Notes: generated from the sequence alone by a model not told the origin. Numbered from the stretch's first letter, positions 26,408 to 37,400 are shown. The stretch is 64,000 bases of DNA from Desulfobacula toluolica Tol2 (GCF_000307105.1 NC_018645.1:4784001-4848000); one strand, 5' to 3'. A program made the numbers and translations.

Positions 26408-28980
26408 TCAAGCGCAAGATGGGGTATAAGCTGGTCGTATCAATTATCTTGTTCAGTTCAGTGATTACGCTTATTGCAACAGGTTTGCAGATTTTCATGG
26501 ACTATCGTGTTGAAATAGACAGGGTCAACAACTATGAAGTCATGATCAGGAAAAGTTATCTGAAAAGCATTGTCACAAGTGTCTGGGTGTATGATGAGCA
26601 GCAGATTCAAACACAACTCAACGGCATCCTTCAACTGCCGGATATGGAGCATCTTGAGATCCTTTTGGATACGGGTGCGGGCTGGGGTGTGGGACACAGA
26701 GCATCAAAAAATAATTTAAATTATGAGTTCCCCTTGTTGTATTCGTACAAAGGTGAAGATGTAAAAATCGGAACCCTGCATGCGGTTGTAAGTCTTGATA
26801 ATATTTACGCACGCCTGATCAAAAAAGCCATTACCATTTTGATAAGTAATGCGGTCAAAACATTTCTTGTATCAGGATTCATATTGTTGATATTTCAATA
26901 TTTGCTTACCCGTCACCTTTATTCTCTTTCCAGGTGGATGAGGCATCTTGATATCGGTAAATCCTTTGAAAAATTCCAACTGAACCGAAAACCTGACAAG
27001 TCAGGCCAAAACGATGAATTGGATGAACTTGTTCTATCAATAAACCAGATGCAGGACAATTTGAAAAATTATTTTGGTGATTTAATTAAAAGTGAAAAAA
27101 AATATAAGATACTCATTGAAAATATACCAATCAAGGTCTTTCATAAAGACATAGAATCTGTTTATGTTGCATGCAATATAAATTATGCCGTGGATTTGAA
27201 CATTCAACCGGATCAGATAGCCGGAAAAACAGATTTTGATTTTTTTCCAAAAGAGCTGGCAAAAAAATATCTGTCTGATGATAAACGCATAATCAAGTCA
27301 GAAAAGATTGAGTCCTTTGAAGATCAATATATTTATCCGGGCGGGAATAAAATTATTGTCCAGTCAATAAAAGCGCCTGTTCGGGATGAAGACAATAAAG
27401 TCATTGGTTTGATTGGTGCGTTGATTGATTTGACGGAGCTGGAAAAGGCCAAAACCGACCTTAAAAAAAGCGAGGAAAGATTCAGTAGGTTAATGGAAGG
27501 GTTGCAGAAAACCCATTTTTTTTTCAGCCAAAATACCCAGGGTAATTTTACATACCTGAGTCCATCCATCAAAGATGTTCTGGGATATAGTGAAGAAAAT
27601 TTTTTAACACATTACACCCGGTATTTAACGGATAATACAATAAACAAAGAAGCTATTCGGTTGTCTGAAATGGCGGTTAAAGGCTTAAAACAATTACCCT
27701 ATGAAATCGAACTCTTCCACAACAACGGCACCATCCGTCAGCTCCAGGTGACTGAAGCCCCTGTTTTTGATACTCATGGAAAAGTCGTTTCTATTGAAGG
27801 CATGGCCCATGATGTCACTGAAATTAAAAAAATTGAAACTCAACTTCGCCAGGCTCAGAAAATGGAAGCCATTGGGACTTTGGCCGGAGGAATTGCACAT
27901 GATTTTAATAATATCCTCAGCCTGGTTTTAGGATATGCCGAAATGATCCTGGATGATGCCCCCAAAGGATCAATAATCAAAAAAAATACGGAAAATATTC
28001 TGACAGCAGGACACAGGGCAAAAGATATGGTCAAACAAATTCTTGCGTTCAGTCGTCAATCCGATTTGGAGTGTATCCCCTTTCAACCTGCCGTCATTGT
28101 AAAAGAAGCATTTAAAATGATTCGTCATTCAATTCCGACCACCATAGATATTCAAGAGGATATTGATCCGAACTGTGATTTGATTATGGCAAGCCCGGCC
28201 CAAGTTCACCAAATCGTAATGAATCTGTCTACCAATGCTTTTCATGCCATGGAACAGACAGGCGGCTGTATTTTTATCTCTCTGAAAAACCGGAAAATTG
28301 ATGTTAAAGACGTTATCCGCAATGAAACCGGGCTATTACAAGGGCAATTTATTGAATTAATCATTAAAGATACAGGGCCTGGAATTGATCCTGCGATTCA
28401 AGATAAAATATTTAATCCATACTTTACAACAAAAGAAATTGGTAAAGGGACAGGTATGGGCCTGGCAATTGTTCATGGTATTGTCCAAAGCTATGGAGGG
28501 GCAATCACAATTGAAAGCAACAAAAGTGAAGGCGCTGCTTTTCATGTGTTTTTTCCTGCAACAAAAAGTAAAATCACAACAGAAGATACAAATGAACCTG
28601 TTCAAAAAGGATCTGAAAGAATCTTATTGGTGGATGATGAAGAAGAACTGCTTAATATGACGGCAGATATGCTCAAAAGATTAGGATACAAGGTTACGGC
28701 AAGGCAAAGCAGTATTGAAGCTTTGAAAATCTTTAAAAATAAACCAGACCGGTTTGATCTTATAATAACTGATCAGACCATGCCCGTAATGACGGGTGCA
28801 AACCTTGCACAACAAATGATGCAAATCAGACCGGATATTCGTGTTATTTTGTGTACCGGATACAGCTCAATCCTTTCTAAAACCCAGGCCATGGAAATGG
28901 GAATTAAGCAATTTGTATTAAAACCTGTTACACAAAAAGAGATTGCCGGTTTGATCCGAAAGGTTCTGGATGCTTCCTGA
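26404..28980 (+). CDS. hybrid sensor histidine kinase with receiver domain
   Basis: An 858-residue membrane sensor starting at TTG 26404, with AGGAGG about 8 bases upstream. Transmembrane segments lie at about 9-32 and 140-165 around a short periplasmic domain; a HAMP-like linker and two PAS domains (about 230-350 and 360-475) follow. The HisKA box has phosphoacceptor His499 ([10 protein letters not shown]), ATP binding shows LSTNAFHAM and DTGPGIDPA with GTGMGLAIVHG, and a receiver ends the chain with Asp790 (ITDQTMPVMTG). No output regulator is adjacent. It should respond to the neighbouring binding protein and may phosphorylate its own receiver. Confidence 0.92.
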   Translation: MIKRKMGYKLVVSIILFSSVITLIATGLQIFMDYRVEIDRVNNYEVMIRKSYLKSIVTSVWVYDEQQIQTQLNGILQLPDMEHLEILLDTGAGWGVGHRASKNNLNYEFPLLYSYKGEDVKIGTLHAVVSLDNIYARLIKKAITILISNAVKTFLVSGFILLIFQYLLTRHLYSLSRWMRHLDIGKSFEKFQLNRKPDKSGQNDELDELVLSINQMQDNLKNYFGDLIKSEKKYKILIENIPIKVFHKDIESVYVACNINYAVDLNIQPDQIAGKTDFDFFPKELAKKYLSDDKRIIKSEKIESFEDQYIYPGGNKIIVQSIKAPVRDEDNKVIGLIGALIDLTELEKAKTDLKKSEERFSRLMEGLQKTHFFFSQNTQGNFTYLSPSIKDVLGYSEENFLTHYTRYLTDNTINKEAIRLSEMAVKGLKQLPYEIELFHNNGTIRQLQVTEAPVFDTHGKVVSIEGMAHDVTEIKKIETQLRQAQKMEAIGTLAGGIAHDFNNILSLVLGYAEMILDDAPKGSIIKKNTENILTAGHRAKDMVKQILAFSRQSDLECIPFQPAVIVKEAFKMIRHSIPTTIDIQEDIDPNCDLIMASPAQVHQIVMNLSTNAFHAMEQTGGCIFISLKNRKIDVKDVIRNETGLLQGQFIELIIKDTGPGIDPAIQDKIFNPYFTTKEIGKGTGMGLAIVHGIVQSYGGAITIESNKSEGAAFHVFFPATKSKITTEDTNEPVQKGSERILLVDDEEELLNMTADMLKRLGYKVTARQSSIEALKIFKNKPDRFDLIITDQTMPVMTGANLAQQMMQIRPDIRVILCTGYSSILSKTQAMEMGIKQFVLKPVTQKEIAGLIRKVLDAS

Positions 28981-29192
28981 CAACTGTTTTTTTAAACATA
29001 TCCGTTTAATAATAGACAATACGATGATGATATTTGTTGAAATTCACTATCCATACCAGAAGATATAATTCTTGTTTTTTTTACAATCTGCGTTAATATT
29101 CAACTTCATTTGAATTGGAGGGTCTGATCACAAGACCCCCATTAGTTTATTGTTATCAAGCCTGAATTAGAATTGATAAGTTAAAGGAAAAT

Positions 29193-29786
29193 ATGAAACG
29201 AATTTGTGTGTTTTGCGGATCAAGCCCCGGGTCAGAGCCGGAATATATTGAAATGGCGGTACAACTGGGAAAAGAACTTTCAAAAAATAAAATAGGACTC
29301 GTTTACGGGGGCGGAAGTGTCGGAATGATGGGTGTTCTTGCCGATTCAGTCGTAAAAGCCGGAGGTGAGGTCACAGGTGTTATCACAAAAAAGCTGTTTG
29401 AAATGGAAGTGGCTTTTACCGAGTTGTCTGATTTAAGAGTCGTGGAAACCATGCACGAGAGGAAAGCTATGATGGCAGAGCTTTCAGATGGATTTATAGC
29501 CCTGCCGGGCGGGTTTGGCACCATGGATGAAATATTTGAAATACTTACCTGGTCTCAGCTCAATATTCTTCAAAAGCCCTGCGGTTTTTTGAATGTGAAA
29601 GGGTATTATAATAAATTGATTGATTTTATTGATCACATGATTTTACATGATTTTATTAACAAAGCCTGCAGGACTATTGTACAAGTGGACGAACACCCGA
29701 CAAGCCTTCTGGAAAAATTTCAAAATTATTCGCCGTTATCAGACGATAAAGGTGAATGGGCTAAAAAAATGGCTGGCAATGAATAA
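29193..29786 (+). CDS. LOG family protein (TIGR00730, Rossmann fold)
   Basis: A 197-residue protein with both family signatures: VYGGGSVGMMGVLAD and PGGFGTMDEIFEIL, including the Glu that acts in ribose phosphohydrolysis of nucleoside 5'-monophosphates. Plant and bacterial LOG enzymes release cytokinin-like bases from their nucleotides; bacterial roles are often housekeeping. ATG with AAAGGAA upstream. Its stop overlaps the start of the radical SAM gene, so the two are translated together. Confidence 0.93.
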   Translation: MKRICVFCGSSPGSEPEYIEMAVQLGKELSKNKIGLVYGGGSVGMMGVLADSVVKAGGEVTGVITKKLFEMEVAFTELSDLRVVETMHERKAMMAELSDGFIALPGGFGTMDEIFEILTWSQLNILQKPCGFLNVKGYYNKLIDFIDHMILHDFINKACRTIVQVDEHPTSLLEKFQNYSPLSDDKGEWAKKMAGNE

Positions 29787-32169
29787 CAAAACAAATAACA
29801 CAATGAATACAACAGATATGGATACAAAAAAGGTTAATATGTTTGATAGTCAATGCATGGATATTGATACGCTTGAAACGGCCAGCCAGTTGTTTTTTCA
29901 AATTTTCGGAAGTCAAAAGCTTTTGGGCGAACAATTTTTTATTGATCTGGTTTCTGCTGATTTAGTTTTTACCGATCTGGGTTTTGCCAATCTGGACGGT
30001 GAGCCGAAAAAAAAATTGTTTGAAACGCTTTTGATAAGATGCGGGTATGAAAACAATTTCCCCGGTTTTTTTCAGGCTGTTTGTTTACAGATAAGCCGTT
30101 GGGAAAAAAATGAAATCATCATCAACAATATTCGAATTCCCAACCTTTATCTGTACCGGCTTCTGGAAATCCTTGTGCCGGGAAACCGTCTGTATTCTGT
30201 AAAAACCATTGATCAACTTGAACAAATTGCATGGGTCAGGGCAAATGATAAATTAAAACTCCAGGAAGTGATTGATCAGTTTCCGGTACGGCTTTCCGAC
30301 CATGTGATTCGCCAGTCAATGGTATCGGACGGCATTGCAAAACAGTATCTGCCGTTTGCAGAAGAACTTGATCCAACAGGCCATACCATTACCTTTGACG
30401 GCCATTTCAAGGCGGGGGTATTGGAACAGATGTACCGCAACCGCGTTATTTTTCTTCTGGATATGAGCTGTCCTGTCTATTGCAGGTTCTGTTTTAGAAA
30501 GCATAAAAGTACCCGAAAAGAAAAAACCCCGACACCCGAAGATGTCCTGGCTGCTGTTGATCATGTAAAAAACCATTCTGAAATCAAAGAAATACTGATC
30601 ACCGGCGGAGAGCCTTTGCTCAACAAGCTAAATCTTGAAACCGCCATCAACTCCTTGATGACGATTGACCATGTTCAAACCATCCGTATTGCCACCCGGT
30701 CTGTTGCCTATTATCCGGAACTTTTTTTAAAAAACAACAAGGAATATATCCGATACCTTCTGGACAAAAACACCCAATGCATGGCCCATGGCAAACGCAT
30801 TGAGATAGGGCTGCATTTTGTTCATCCTGACGAGGTTTCCATTCAATGCCTTGACATCATATCGCAATTTGTTAAAAACGGAATTCAGGTCTATCTTCAG
30901 ACTCCTTTTTTAAACGGGTTGAACACGGATGGAAAGACTTTGGCTACGTTGTTCACCCTGTTAAGACAGGCCGGGGTAAAAATTTATTATATTTTTACGC
31001 CCTGCCATACCATCCACGGAACAAAGGAATACTGGACACCTATTTCACAGGCTTTTGAAGCGTTGAAGTACCTGCGGGCAAACGTGTCTGACCGGTGTAT
31101 TCCCAAATTGTGTACGGCAACTTCTTTGGGGAAAATCGAGTGGCATACCAGCGGATGGGCAGTTGAAACAGATAAGACAGATGAGAACTACACCTGGATC
31201 AGAACCCCTTATACACCCGCCTACTTTGATGCCTTTGTTTCCGACACTGCGTCAATGCCGGATTTCAGGGTTAATGATGAAGGAACCCTTGACGCAAAGT
31301 TTTTGCTCAACATGGGTGATGACCGTTTGATTGCGGGCAAAAGACCTTGTGACAAAGCTTTGTCGAAAACGGCTGAACCTGATGTCACTTTTGAACAGAT
31401 AGAAGATATTTGTTCCTGCCTGCTGACTGCCCGACCATTGCCTGCCAACGGCATTGACCGGACACCGTCGAAATTGATCTGTCGTACACATAAAACCAGG
31501 GTTGAAATGTATCCGGGGTCAGATGCAGACGATAGTGCATTTGAGTATATTCAACAAAATTCCGACATCACGGATGTGGTGATTCACTTGCAAAATGACG
31601 GTTCATTATCTGTGGAAAAATCCATAAAAGAAACAGGTTGCGTGGTGAACCGGCTGAAAACTTTTGCTCATATTGTATGTATCAGGATCTGCTGCCTGCA
31701 GTTTAATCGTCAGCCACAGATTTTTACAACAAAGCTTATTGATACAATATCCCAATGGTGTGACTTTTCAATTGCTGATCCAGTAAGAATCGAGATTGAA
31801 GCCTGGTTTATGCTGCCCCAAGAAATTGGTGGCCTGCATGGAAAAATTGCAAAAAAATTGATTCAAAAAGGCGTGAACATATATGCTAATGTCCCGTTGA
31901 TCCGGGGGGTCAATGATCGGCCCGAAATTCTTGAAACCCTTGCCCACAAGCTGAGACATGCGGCCATAGAGTTTCATCACATGTATGTGGCAGGCCTTGG
32001 CATCCAAAAACAATTTAATGCCGGACATCGTGTTGACGCACAGCAGGTCATTGATATTGCCTCCCGAATTCGAAAAGAGTGTTCAGGAAGGCAAATTCCG
32101 TTATATATGGTTCAAACTCCTTTGGGAGATGTTGATTTTGACTTCCGGGATTTTATCTCTGAACTATGA
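29779..32169 (+). CDS. KamA-like radical SAM protein with a second, cysteine-free barrel
   Basis: A 796-residue protein related to lysine 2,3-aminomutase. The active half (to about 480) has the radical SAM cluster Cys231, Cys235 and Cys238 (CPVYCRFCFRKHKS) and GGEPLL. From about 560 a second barrel-like half has no CxxxCxxC, yet repeats the KamA-like end: compare LQTPFLNGLNTDGKTLATL with NVPLIRGVNDRPEILETLAH. This looks like a tandem duplication with loss of the cluster in copy 2. ATG 29779 overlaps the LOG stop; the long upstream frame overlaps the LOG gene and is not favoured. A role in amino acid or nucleotide modification is open. Confidence 0.85.
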   Translation: MNNKTNNTMNTTDMDTKKVNMFDSQCMDIDTLETASQLFFQIFGSQKLLGEQFFIDLVSADLVFTDLGFANLDGEPKKKLFETLLIRCGYENNFPGFFQAVCLQISRWEKNEIIINNIRIPNLYLYRLLEILVPGNRLYSVKTIDQLEQIAWVRANDKLKLQEVIDQFPVRLSDHVIRQSMVSDGIAKQYLPFAEELDPTGHTITFDGHFKAGVLEQMYRNRVIFLLDMSCPVYCRFCFRKHKSTRKEKTPTPEDVLAAVDHVKNHSEIKEILITGGEPLLNKLNLETAINSLMTIDHVQTIRIATRSVAYYPELFLKNNKEYIRYLLDKNTQCMAHGKRIEIGLHFVHPDEVSIQCLDIISQFVKNGIQVYLQTPFLNGLNTDGKTLATLFTLLRQAGVKIYYIFTPCHTIHGTKEYWTPISQAFEALKYLRANVSDRCIPKLCTATSLGKIEWHTSGWAVETDKTDENYTWIRTPYTPAYFDAFVSDTASMPDFRVNDEGTLDAKFLLNMGDDRLIAGKRPCDKALSKTAEPDVTFEQIEDICSCLLTARPLPANGIDRTPSKLICRTHKTRVEMYPGSDADDSAFEYIQQNSDITDVVIHLQNDGSLSVEKSIKETGCVVNRLKTFAHIVCIRICCLQFNRQPQIFTTKLIDTISQWCDFSIADPVRIEIEAWFMLPQEIGGLHGKIAKKLIQKGVNIYANVPLIRGVNDRPEILETLAHKLRHAAIEFHHMYVAGLGIQKQFNAGHRVDAQQVIDIASRIRKECSGRQIPLYMVQTPLGDVDFDFRDFISEL

Positions 32170-32271
32170 GATTCTGTCAACTTTGATATTAAGAATTCTT
32201 GCAATCCGTTTTGCCATGTCAAATGTATGTATCTTGCAAAGACTTTTTTGGGAGTTCAAAACTATATTTTT

Positions 32272-33867
32272 TTATGGTCCCTTCGTCAAATGTACAACAG
32301 TATTTCTTCCTTGTCGCTTGGCTTCATATAAATTGTTATCTGCTTCCTTTATCATGTCTTCTATACTTTTATTATCATCAAATTCACACAATCCTGCACT
32401 TATGGTTATGGTCTCACCTACTGTAAACTGATAATTTTCAATGGTAGAACAAAGTTTTACGGCCAATGCCTTAGTTCCACTCAAATCGGTTTCAGGGCAC
32501 ATCACTAAAAACTCTTCTCCGCCCCATCTGCCAACAATATCTGTCGATCGTAAAGTGTTTTTCATTAATTGTGATATTTCATAAAGCACAGAATCCCCTG
32601 CTTGATGGCCATAGGTGTCATTGATTTTTTTAAACCAATCTATGTCAATCATGATGAGTGAAAAACTATTTTTGTATCGAATTGCCCGCTCCCATTCTTT
32701 TTCCAATTCATTATTAATCTTATGGCGATTTGGTAATTTTGTGAGTTGATCTGTTATAGAAAGCAATTCAAGCTTTTCATTTATAGTTTGCAATTCTATA
32801 TTTCTATTATACAACTCATTTTCTGTGAACTGTTCGATATCAGTGGCTATTGTACCAATTTCATTGTTTGGATATTCATAGCCAGAGTCATGATCGCAGT
32901 TGCCTGTAACAATAGCATTAACACTCTTTTTAAGCTCAATTAACGGCACAATAAATCGTTTGCTTAATGAAGCGCTTAAAACCCAGGCAAGTAAAACGGC
33001 TACAACGCCGATGATTAAAATACTGACAAATGTTTGCAGGATAATCGGCTTGATAATTTCACTTTTATCCACTACTGTTATAATAATCCACCCAATGTTG
33101 TCAATTCGGCTGTAACAAGCGAGTTTATAAGTATCCTTCAGTTTATAGCTAAACTCCCCATTTTTTTTATCAAACCTTACTGAAGAATTGATTATATCCG
33201 AGACGGTTTTGGTTAAGGCTGAATTTTCATGATGTATAAGTATTTTCCCATCCGGTTTTACTGCAAAGCTATAAGATGATTTATAGTTCTCCCCTCGTTT
33301 TTTCAATAAATTTGCAACCGTATCAATAGAGCAATCAATCGATATAACCCCATTAATTTTATTTTCAACATCAACCAACACTTTGCTGATAGAAACCAAC
33401 CACTCCTTAGTTTTTATTTCTTTATAGGGCAGCCCGCCTGAAATGTCTGGTGCGGATTTTATTGCCTCTTGATACCAGGGGCGAACAACTGAATTATAGC
33501 CTTCCGGAGGTGTATAGTTATTTATCAACAAAGAACCATTCTTATAGCCTGAATAAATATAATTGATATCAGGATCAGCAATTTCAAGAGATTTGTATAA
33601 ATTTAATATATCTTGAAGATCGTTTGCACCAAGCGAAGGGGCATTTTGAATTTTTCTATTACTTGCTAAAAATTGAACGGCATTGTGAATTTTGGTAAAA
33701 TAACCGGCTATAAAATAATTTACAGCTTGATTTCTTTGCCTGATAACAACATAAGCATTAGAAATGCCGGCATAGTAAAGAAAACTCGACGATAAAATGC
33801 TGAATATTATTAATATTGAACATGAAAGGATTATACTGCTTTTGAATAATTCTTTTCTGATAGTCAT
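32272..33867 (-). CDS. diguanylate cyclase with dCache sensor domain
   Basis: A 531-residue membrane protein. A first transmembrane segment (about 11-32), a periplasmic double-Cache domain with VRPWYQEAIKSAPDISGG and KEWLVSISKVL, a second segment (about 277-300), a HAMP-like linker and a coiled region lead to a GGDEF domain. The active site is GGEEF (GRWGGEEFLVM) and RQGRN sits at the end, so the enzyme should make cyclic di-GMP in answer to a periplasmic small molecule. It lies convergent to the KamA gene. Confidence 0.93.
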   Translation of the reverse strand: MTIRKELFKSSIILSCSILIIFSILSSSFLYYAGISNAYVVIRQRNQAVNYFIAGYFTKIHNAVQFLASNRKIQNAPSLGANDLQDILNLYKSLEIADPDINYIYSGYKNGSLLINNYTPPEGYNSVVRPWYQEAIKSAPDISGGLPYKEIKTKEWLVSISKVLVDVENKINGVISIDCSIDTVANLLKKRGENYKSSYSFAVKPDGKILIHHENSALTKTVSDIINSSVRFDKKNGEFSYKLKDTYKLACYSRIDNIGWIIITVVDKSEIIKPIILQTFVSILIIGVVAVLLAWVLSASLSKRFIVPLIELKKSVNAIVTGNCDHDSGYEYPNNEIGTIATDIEQFTENELYNRNIELQTINEKLELLSITDQLTKLPNRHKINNELEKEWERAIRYKNSFSLIMIDIDWFKKINDTYGHQAGDSVLYEISQLMKNTLRSTDIVGRWGGEEFLVMCPETDLSGTKALAVKLCSTIENYQFTVGETITISAGLCEFDDNKSIEDMIKEADNNLYEAKRQGRNTVVHLTKGP

Positions 33868-34235
33868 TTTGTTTGCACTATTAATCCCCTCGTTTTTTTA
33901 TCATGGTATTTTTCCATGCTCACAAAAATAAAATAAATTAACGTGATTAAAACTTTTTTTCAAGAAATGATTTTGTTGATTCTCGGTTTGCTAATAATTT
34001 TTATAATCCATAAGTTTTCATAAAAAATTTGTATCCGAGTGCTTACTCACTCATTTGTGATTGTTCGTATATATCGCAAGTAATCGGGATTGAGGTTCAT
34101 TTTTTATACTTTATCAGATTCAAAAAAATACTTCTTGACAATAAAAAGAACGGCAAAGTCGGCAAAAAATTCAGAGAACATATTTCAAGTCATTAAGGAC
34201 TTCTGACTTGTTGGAATCAGATCTCTTTTATTTCT
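33868..34235. other. A/T-rich intergenic stretch between diguanylate cyclase and efflux operon
   Basis: A GAGTG-N6-CACTC dyad at 34037-34052 resembles a TetR-type operator. A CATGG-N7-CCATG hairpin lies near 33903-33919. A 25-codon minus-strand frame (MFSEFFADFAVLFIVKKYFF...) is visible near 34100-34180 but is too short to trust. No clear promoter was identified. Confidence 0.35.
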
Positions 34236-34260
34236 TGTTGTGGCAGGTCAACCTGCTATG
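34236..34260. repeat. hairpin repeat, copy 2
   Basis: TGTTGTGGCAGG-TCAA-CCTGCTATG forms a hairpin like copy 1 at 24291, with the innermost pair changed from A-T to G-C. It lies 31 bases after the last minus-strand gene of the efflux operon. Confidence 0.55.
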
Positions 34261-34290
34261 GCTGTTATTCCATACCGTTTTTGTGACTTA

Positions 34291-34497
34291 TTATTTCCTT
34301 GGAATATGGAACAGTTTTTCCAGAATATTCTCCATGGGGCAAAACTTTGTAAAAGCGGATTGCAAAAGATTTAAGCCCACAAAGGCTGTAAAAAACAGCC
34401 AGTAAGGTGAATGAAAATGCCCGAGGATTAACGTGATTAAAATAAATGTACCTGCAATGGCTCTGATATATTGTTCCATTTCCATTTTTGTTTTCAT
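34291..34497 (-). CDS. DUF2892 (YgaP-type) small membrane protein
   Basis: A 68-residue protein with two hydrophobic segments (IAGTFILITLILGHF and PYWLFFTAFVGLNLLQSAF), then CPMENILEKL, the family's C-terminal signature. In YgaP such a domain is joined to a rhodanese; here it stands alone. It is the last gene of the RND efflux operon and overlaps the permease stop by four bases (ATGA). Function is unknown. Confidence 0.85.
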   Translation of the reverse strand: MKTKMEMEQYIRAIAGTFILITLILGHFHSPYWLFFTAFVGLNLLQSAFTKFCPMENILEKLFHIPRK

Positions 34498-37400
34498 GAT
34501 TCATTCCTTTCTGGTTCGTGTTCTTTTTTATAAACCGCATAATAGGTGACTGGAATCACCAGAAGTGTAAACAGGGTGGATGCAAAAAGCCCGAAGATCA
34601 ACGCCCATGCCAGCCCTGAAAACACAGGATCAAAGGTGATGGGAAAAGCTCCGATGGCAGTGGTCAAGGCTGTTAATATAATTGGCCGCATCCTGACAAT
34701 ACCGCTTTTTAAGATGGCGTTCTGGAAAGACTCTCCTTGTTTTAAGGCATCCTGGATAAACTCGATCAATACCAGGGAATTTCTGATCACGATACCGCCA
34801 AGGGCAATCATGCCGATCATGCTTGTGGCCGTAAAAAAGACAGGGTCACTGAATCCCCCGGCGCTTTGAGTAAACAGGTTTAAGATGAAAAATCCCGGCA
34901 TAATTCCCAGTATGGTCAGGGGAATGGCCATCATGATGAGCATGGGCATAAAATAAGATCCGGTATTTATCACAAGAATAAAATAAATTCCAAACAGGGC
35001 TGCAGCAAAGGCAAGGCCCATATCCCTGAACACTCTCAGGGTGATTTTCCATTCACCCTCTCCTGCCCAGTTGACGCGTATACCGTTTTGGGGAGGATTT
35101 TGTTTCAGTGTTTTCATCATGTCCAGAACTGCCTCTCCGGGTGCCCTGCCGGTCATTTCTCCCACCACATAAACCACAGGTTCAAGATTTTTGTGGTAAA
35201 TGGGCTTTTTATTGTTTGTTTCCACCACATGAACAAGCTCAGCCAGGGGGATCATTTTGCCCAGAGCAGACCTGATGGGAATCTGAGAGATTGAGATCAT
35301 ATCCGAGCGTTTGTCACGGGGCAGAACAACCCTGATCCACAACGGGTTTCTTTCCGGGTCCAGGTGAAGGCTTGCCGGGGTGATGCCGCCCACAGCGCTT
35401 TTCAAGGCATCAAGAATGGTTCGCGTATCAATTCCGTGCAACGCAGCCTTTTCCCTGTCAATAACAATGTCCTTTCTCTGGCTGTTTTTTTCGGTCATGA
35501 TTTTTATATCGGAAACATTGGATTCCTTCTCCATGACGGCTTTTATCTGTTCTGCACTTTCCAGGAGTTGTTCATAGGTTTTGTCATAACCGCCATAGAT
35601 TTCAGCCACAAGGGTGGACAAAACAGGAGGTCCAGGCGGCACTTCCACCAGCTGGACCCGGGCGTTGTTGTCTTGTGCGATCTTTTCAAGATCTTTTCTG
35701 ATGCGCAAAAGGATGGTATGGCTTTGCTGCTGTCTTTTGGATTTATGGGCCAGGTTGATGCGGATATCGGCCAGGTGGCTGCCGGTTCTGATAAAATAGT
35801 GACGTACCATTCCGTTAAAATCCATGGGCGATGAGATGCCGGTAAAAGAGACAAAATTTGTGACCTCGTTCACGGTGGCAAGATATTGTTCAAACTCCCG
35901 GACCACACGGTCAGTATATTCAAGAGAAGTGCCTTCGGGCATGTCAATAACGATCTGGAATTCATTTTTATTGTCAAAAGGCAGAAGTTTTAAGGGCACA
36001 AACCTGAAAACCGCCAACATACATGATCCTGTCAACAAAATGATGATCCCCATAAACAGCATGATCCGAAGATATGGTTTGTTTAAAAACGGTGCCAGTA
36101 TTGCTTTATAAAGTCTGGCCGGATACGGCTCAGATGCTTTTTTATGTGCGGGCTTTTCTTTCACGGATTTTAACAGGTGATAAGATATCCAGGGCACAAT
36201 GGTCAGGGCGCACACCGTGGAAAAGGTTACGGTCAGGGGGACGTTGATGGCCATGGGTGCCATATAGGGCCCCATCATGCCGGTAATAAAAGCCAGGGGA
36301 GTAAAACAGACAATGATGGCAATGGTGGACATGATCACCGGGGGCAGCACTTCTTGAACCGCAGCAAGGGTGGCCTCAAATGGCTCGAGGATCTTTTGTT
36401 TGATATGCCGCTGGATATTGTCAACATTGGTGATGGGGTCATCCACCACCAGACCCAGGGACAGGATAAGGGCAAACAAGGTGACCCGGTTGATGGTATA
36501 CCCGAACAGATAGTTCATAAAAAGGGCCAGGGAAAAGGATATGGGAACGGCAATGGCCACTACACAGGCTTCGCGCCATCCAAGGGCAAATGCCAGGAGA
36601 ATCACAACGGAAACAATTGCAAACCCCAGTGATTTTAACAGTTCGTTTACCTTGGCCTGGGCGGTTTTTCCATAGTTTCTGGTCACTTCAATGTACATGC
36701 CGTCAGGAATGATGGTGGTTTTGAGTTTTTCAACCTCTTCTATAAGGTGTTGGGCCACTTTAACTGCATTGGTTCCCTTTTTTTTTGAAAAGGCCAGGGT
36801 TACGCATGGGAAAGACAAAGGAACATCTGATTCAATATTGCGACTTTTTTTATAAAAATTGGAATACCCGATCCTTGTATATGCCTCTGCCTCTTTAGGG
36901 CCGTCAATAATAGTGGCCACATCTTCAAGAAGTACCGGTTTTGCCTCCCTTCCTGAGATCACAAGGGCTTTTACCTGGTCAATGGACGTTAAAAACGAAC
37001 TGCTGGTAATTGTGATCTGGGTATTGTTTTTGTTAAAATATCCTGCCTGGGTTGACACATCCGCACCTTGAAGTGCCTTTTCAATATCATGGATTGAAAC
37101 ATTAAATCCCTTCATTCGAAGAGGGTCAAGTTCAACCCTGATTTCCCTTTTCCTGCCGCCGTAAATGGAAGATCTTGAAATGTTCTCAAGCCTTGACAGT
37201 CTTGCGACAATCTCTTCACCCACCCTTTCAAGCTCATGGTCACTGTATTTGTCTGAATAAAGGGTGAGATTTAAGATAGGGACATCATCTATTTCAATGG
37301 GTTTGATCAGCCAGTTGGTCACGATGGGCGGAACCCTGTCCAGGTTCATCTGTATTTTATTGTGAAGCTTTACAATGGAATTTTCCCTGTCTTCTCCCAC

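Noticed and set aside
29120..29138. GGGTCT-N7-AGACCC hairpin between the kinase and LOG genes
   Set aside because: It has no T run after it, so it is not a convincing terminator, and its 6-bp stem alone does not support another call.
29647..29778. Extended start of the KamA-like gene at 29647
   Set aside because: The extra residues lie wholly inside the LOG gene in another frame and do not look like KamA; ATG 29779 overlaps the LOG stop as expected for coupled genes.
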